From Candidatus Gastranaerophilales bacterium (GTDB taxonomy: Bacteria > Cyanobacteriota > Vampirovibrionia > Gastranaerophilales > Gastranaerophilaceae), in the NCBI GenBank assembly GCA_947584965.1, contig CANPWQ010000002.1, forward strand, positions 1 to 64,000: a DNA stretch of 64,000 nucleotides. The letters run 5' to 3'. The translations under genes were made by a program, and so were the position numbers. Below, in pieces: positions 61,728 to 64,000 of the stretch (the stretch's first letter is position 1; each line of letters begins with the position of its first letter). Under the pieces are notes generated by a model. That model was not told where the DNA came from and did not search any database. It saw nothing but the letters and a program-made list of their open reading frames with translations.

Positions 61728-63407
61728 CTATACAGTAGTTAACTTAGCTGAATTTTCAAGTTTTAATGTTTCCGTTGTTATATCACAAACACTGGACGGT
61801 CCGAAGTATTGAATTGAACCGGGGAATATGTATTTATCTTCATAAGCCCAAGTTGTTCTGTTCTTTTCAAGTTCTTTAAATACGGGACCATTAAGTTCAA
61901 CAAGTGCTTTTTTAATAACTGGTTTAAATTCGCCGTGGCGTTTTTCCATGTTCATCATCATTGTTAAAGGAACTCCGCCGGCTACCCATTCACTTGCGCT
62001 TGCAGAAAGATTTTTAACTGATGACAAGTAGCCTGTTAAACCGAATTTTAATAAAGCAAATGCGTTATAACCCAAAGAATAGCAATAATCAGCGTCAAAG
62101 TTTGACGGGAATGCACATCTGCCCTCATAGCCGAAGAAATGGCATTGAGCCGAAAATTTACCGTTGTATGTGCCTTGTTTTTTCATTTCCGCTAATCTTG
62201 CACTTACCATTTCAATTAAAAGTTTTTCAGTTTCTATTTTTGATACCTGAACATTACCGTGAGGATCTCTATCCATAAGCAATTGCTGTTTAATCATGAC
62301 GGGAAGCGAGCTGAATACTGCACTATCTTCTGAATTTAATTTTCCTTTAATAATTTCAAATTTAGCATTTTCTTCTGCGTTTTTATAGTTATTATCATTT
62401 TCAAGAGAAGCTAAAGTATCATTTAAGTTTGATATCATTGATTTTATTTCGGGTATAAATTCAATTAAACCCTCGGGGATTAAAGCAATACCGAAGTTTT
62501 TGCCCATTTCGGCTCTTTTTGCAACAATTTCAGTCATATTATCAACTATTTGTTTTAAAGACATTTTCTTTTGTTCAACTTCTTCCGAAATTAAAGTAAT
62601 ATTCGGCTGAGTCTGAAGTGCAACTTCAAGTCCTACGTGAGTAGCGCTTCTGCCCATTAATTTAATAAAATGCCAATATTTTTTAGCACTGTTAGCGTCT
62701 CTTAATATGTTTCCTACAAGCTCTGCGTATGTTTTTGTAGCAGTATCAAAACCGAAAGATATTTCAATCTGGTCGTTTTTAAGGTCACCGTCTATGGTTT
62801 TTGGGCAGCCTATTACTTGAATACCCGCATTATGTTTAACAAACCATTCTGCCAGCATGGCTGCATTTGTATTAGAGTCATCACCGCCTATGATAACAAC
62901 ACCAGTAATACCTAAATTCTTACATACCTGCCAAGCCTTTTGGAACTGTTCTTCGGTTTCAAGTTTTGTTCTGCCCGAGCCTATAATATCAAATCCGCCC
63001 GTATTTCTGTATGCGTTAATTTTTTCGTCAGTAAATTCAATATATTTACCGTCTATAATACCCGACGGGCCGCCTAAAAAGCCGTATAATTTATTTTCAC
63101 TGTTTGATTGTTTTAATGCGTCATAAAGCCCTGCAATTACGTTATGACCTCCCGGGGCTTGTCCTCCCGATAAAATTACTCCGATGTTTCTTTTTTCACT
63201 GATTTCTTTACTATTAGAAGTATTAAACGTAACAACGGGTTTACCGTAGGTATTTTTAAATAACTCTTTTATTTGTTCCTGGTCTTTGACAGATTCTGTT
63301 TTATTTCCCTCTGTCATAGTAAGATTATTAATCCCGCCTGCCAATGAACTTGGAAGTTTAGGCTGATATTTTAATCTTTCGATTTGAAGTGATGAAAGTT
63401 CTTTCAT
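61728..63407 (-). CDS. pfp: Pyrophosphate-dependent phosphofructokinase
   Basis: Converts fructose 6-phosphate to fructose 1,6-bisphosphate with PPi as donor, reversible. 559 residues, the long plant-beta-subunit/PFP class. '[20 protein letters not shown]', '[13 protein letters not shown]' near 172 (GGDD rather than the GGDG of ATP enzymes) and '[13 protein letters not shown]' near 205 (PKTIDxD) define PPi use; '[16 protein letters not shown]' and '[18 protein letters not shown]' are also typical. Monocistronic, divergent from a small secreted-protein gene. It points to PPi-based glycolysis. Confidence 0.95.
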   Translation of the reverse strand: MKELSSLQIERLKYQPKLPSSLAGGINNLTMTEGNKTESVKDQEQIKELFKNTYGKPVVTFNTSNSKEISEKRNIGVILSGGQAPGGHNVIAGLYDALKQSNSENKLYGFLGGPSGIIDGKYIEFTDEKINAYRNTGGFDIIGSGRTKLETEEQFQKAWQVCKNLGITGVVIIGGDDSNTNAAMLAEWFVKHNAGIQVIGCPKTIDGDLKNDQIEISFGFDTATKTYAELVGNILRDANSAKKYWHFIKLMGRSATHVGLEVALQTQPNITLISEEVEQKKMSLKQIVDNMTEIVAKRAEMGKNFGIALIPEGLIEFIPEIKSMISNLNDTLASLENDNNYKNAEENAKFEIIKGKLNSEDSAVFSSLPVMIKQQLLMDRDPHGNVQVSKIETEKLLIEMVSARLAEMKKQGTYNGKFSAQCHFFGYEGRCAFPSNFDADYCYSLGYNAFALLKFGLTGYLSSVKNLSASASEWVAGGVPLTMMMNMEKRHGEFKPVIKKALVELNGPVFKELEKNRTTWAYEDKYIFPGSIQYFGPSSVCDITTETLKLENSAKLTTV

Positions 63408-63534
63408 TTACTATCTCCATTCTTTTTTACCTTACGTGTTTATTTTATCACAAAAAATTTATCGTAATGTCATAACCGCAAGGAGAATTAAATTTACTTG
63501 CTCATAGTTAATAATTTTTTTAAAAGGACAGTTT

Positions 63535-63882
63535 ATGAGAAAAATTTTTACATTATTATTGTTTTTAATATTTGTCACTCCTGTTTTTGCTTTTGAATAC
63601 AGTGAAAATGACAAAACAATGTTTTACAATGCGTTTCTGGACGGATATTTTACCGAAATGCAAAAAAGTATAAACAATCTTAAAATTGAACAGAGCAGAA
63701 AAGATAAATTAATGAGTGATTTAAAAGCAAATACAAACAGGCAGGAGTTAATGAGTTCCTCATGGGACTGCATACAAAAATACCCTATTCAGCAGATAGT
63801 ATCCGCTGCGGTCATTTGTACAACGGAATGGAATGATAAACAAATCAGCAAAAATAAAGAATTATACGACTTATTAAAATAA
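63535..63882 (+). CDS. Small secreted protein of unknown function
   Basis: 115 residues. Signal peptide 'MRKIFTLLLFLIFVTPVFA', then a mature helical polypeptide with Cys at about 79 and 94 and 'SSSWDCIQKYPIQQIVSAAV'. AAAGGA ribosome site. It ends one base before a convergent gene at the window edge. Family not recognised. Confidence 0.7.
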   Translation: MRKIFTLLLFLIFVTPVFAFEYSENDKTMFYNAFLDGYFTEMQKSINNLKIEQSRKDKLMSDLKANTNRQELMSSSWDCIQKYPIQQIVSAAVICTTEWNDKQISKNKELYDLLK

Positions 63883-64000
63883 CTACCACTTTAAAACAAA
63901 TTCTTTAGGTGAGTATGATTTAAGATAATCAAACATTTCATCAAGCGAATTTGCTATAAAATAAAGCGATTTGGTTTCTTCTTTCGCAAATTTATTTTCA
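63883..64000 (-). CDS. C-terminal end of a gene cut by the window edge
   Basis: Minus-strand open frame that runs off the right end; the stop codon is at 63883-63885. The visible 38 residues end 'YLKSYSPKEFVLKW'. The frame is open over the whole 118 bases and codon use matches the neighbours, so a real gene is likely. Too short to name. Confidence 0.5.
   Translation of the reverse strand, partial: ENKFAKEETKSLYFIANSLDEMFDYLKSYSPKEFVLKW

Overview
The window is a 64 kb, strongly AT-rich stretch of a bacterial chromosome. The organism has an outer membrane: lpxD, lpxC, fabZ, lpxA, a heptosyltransferase, rfaE2 and two autotransporter-type barrels are present. It also carries a flagellar-type export cluster and a pyrophosphate-dependent phosphofructokinase. 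No photosynthesis genes are visible. A large protein contains two 'SFKG' segments. Together this suggests a non-photosynthetic relative of the Cyanobacteria (Melainabacteria / Gastranaerophilales-like, possibly gut-derived, given a GH38 alpha-mannosidase). That assignment is an inference from gene content, not from a marker gene. Genes are dense, there is no rRNA, tRNA, CRISPR array or recognisable insertion sequence, and both window ends cut through genes.

Layout. 1-5.6 kb: an edge-truncated acyltransferase with a G9 tract, an orphan DNA methyltransferase, then a FliN/Y-fliO-fliP-fliQ-fliR export cluster. 5.6-12.3 kb: a heptosyltransferase, a GAF-GGDEF-degenerate HD-GYP signalling protein, and accB-accC with an acyltransferase. 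12.3-26.2 kb is almost all on the minus strand: a helicase-nuclease, an M29 aminopeptidase, the lpxD-lpxC-fabZ-lpxA operon, a small XRE regulator with a divergent partner, rfaE2, a SurA/PpiC lipoprotein and mfd. 26.3-36.7 kb is mostly plus strand: a coiled-coil secreted protein, comEC, an NfnA-like flavoprotein followed by a 59-residue four-cysteine protein, a membrane-anchored HtrA-like protease (minus strand), and the operon glcD-cutA-metallopeptidase-like-alpha-mannosidase.

36.7-45.9 kb: XRE regulator, short autotransporter barrel, an intergenic block of structured repeats, gltX, two GT2 glycosyltransferases, a GAF/HD-GYP plus NarL-type regulator pair, and a VWA protein. 45.9-50.4 kb: a compact four-gene minus-strand operon of envelope proteins (TrbI-like/glycine-zipper lipoprotein-size protein, eight-TM protein, and two TonB/TolA-like proteins, one fused to a zinc ribbon). 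50.4-64 kb: a full autotransporter, CstA, a MerR-controlled iron-sulfur flavoprotein-like reductase, a large SFKG membrane protein, an NFACT/RqcH protein, a glycine-zipper protein with an orphan LuxR regulator, and PPi-phosphofructokinase.

The most unusual material is in two places. The first is a 147-nt intergenic element present twice at about 95% identity, with flanking AT arms that differ between copies but stay self-complementary, and with stem substitutions that keep pairing as G-U only on one strand. This looks like a selected RNA structure or a palindromic mobile element. The second is the four-gene envelope operon with two TonB/TolA-type proteins but no ExbB/ExbD or receptor beside it. 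Signalling by cyclic-di-GMP (one cyclase/degenerate phosphodiesterase, one intact HD-GYP), LPS assembly, the surface barrels and the export cluster point to a cell that invests heavily in its envelope and surface.
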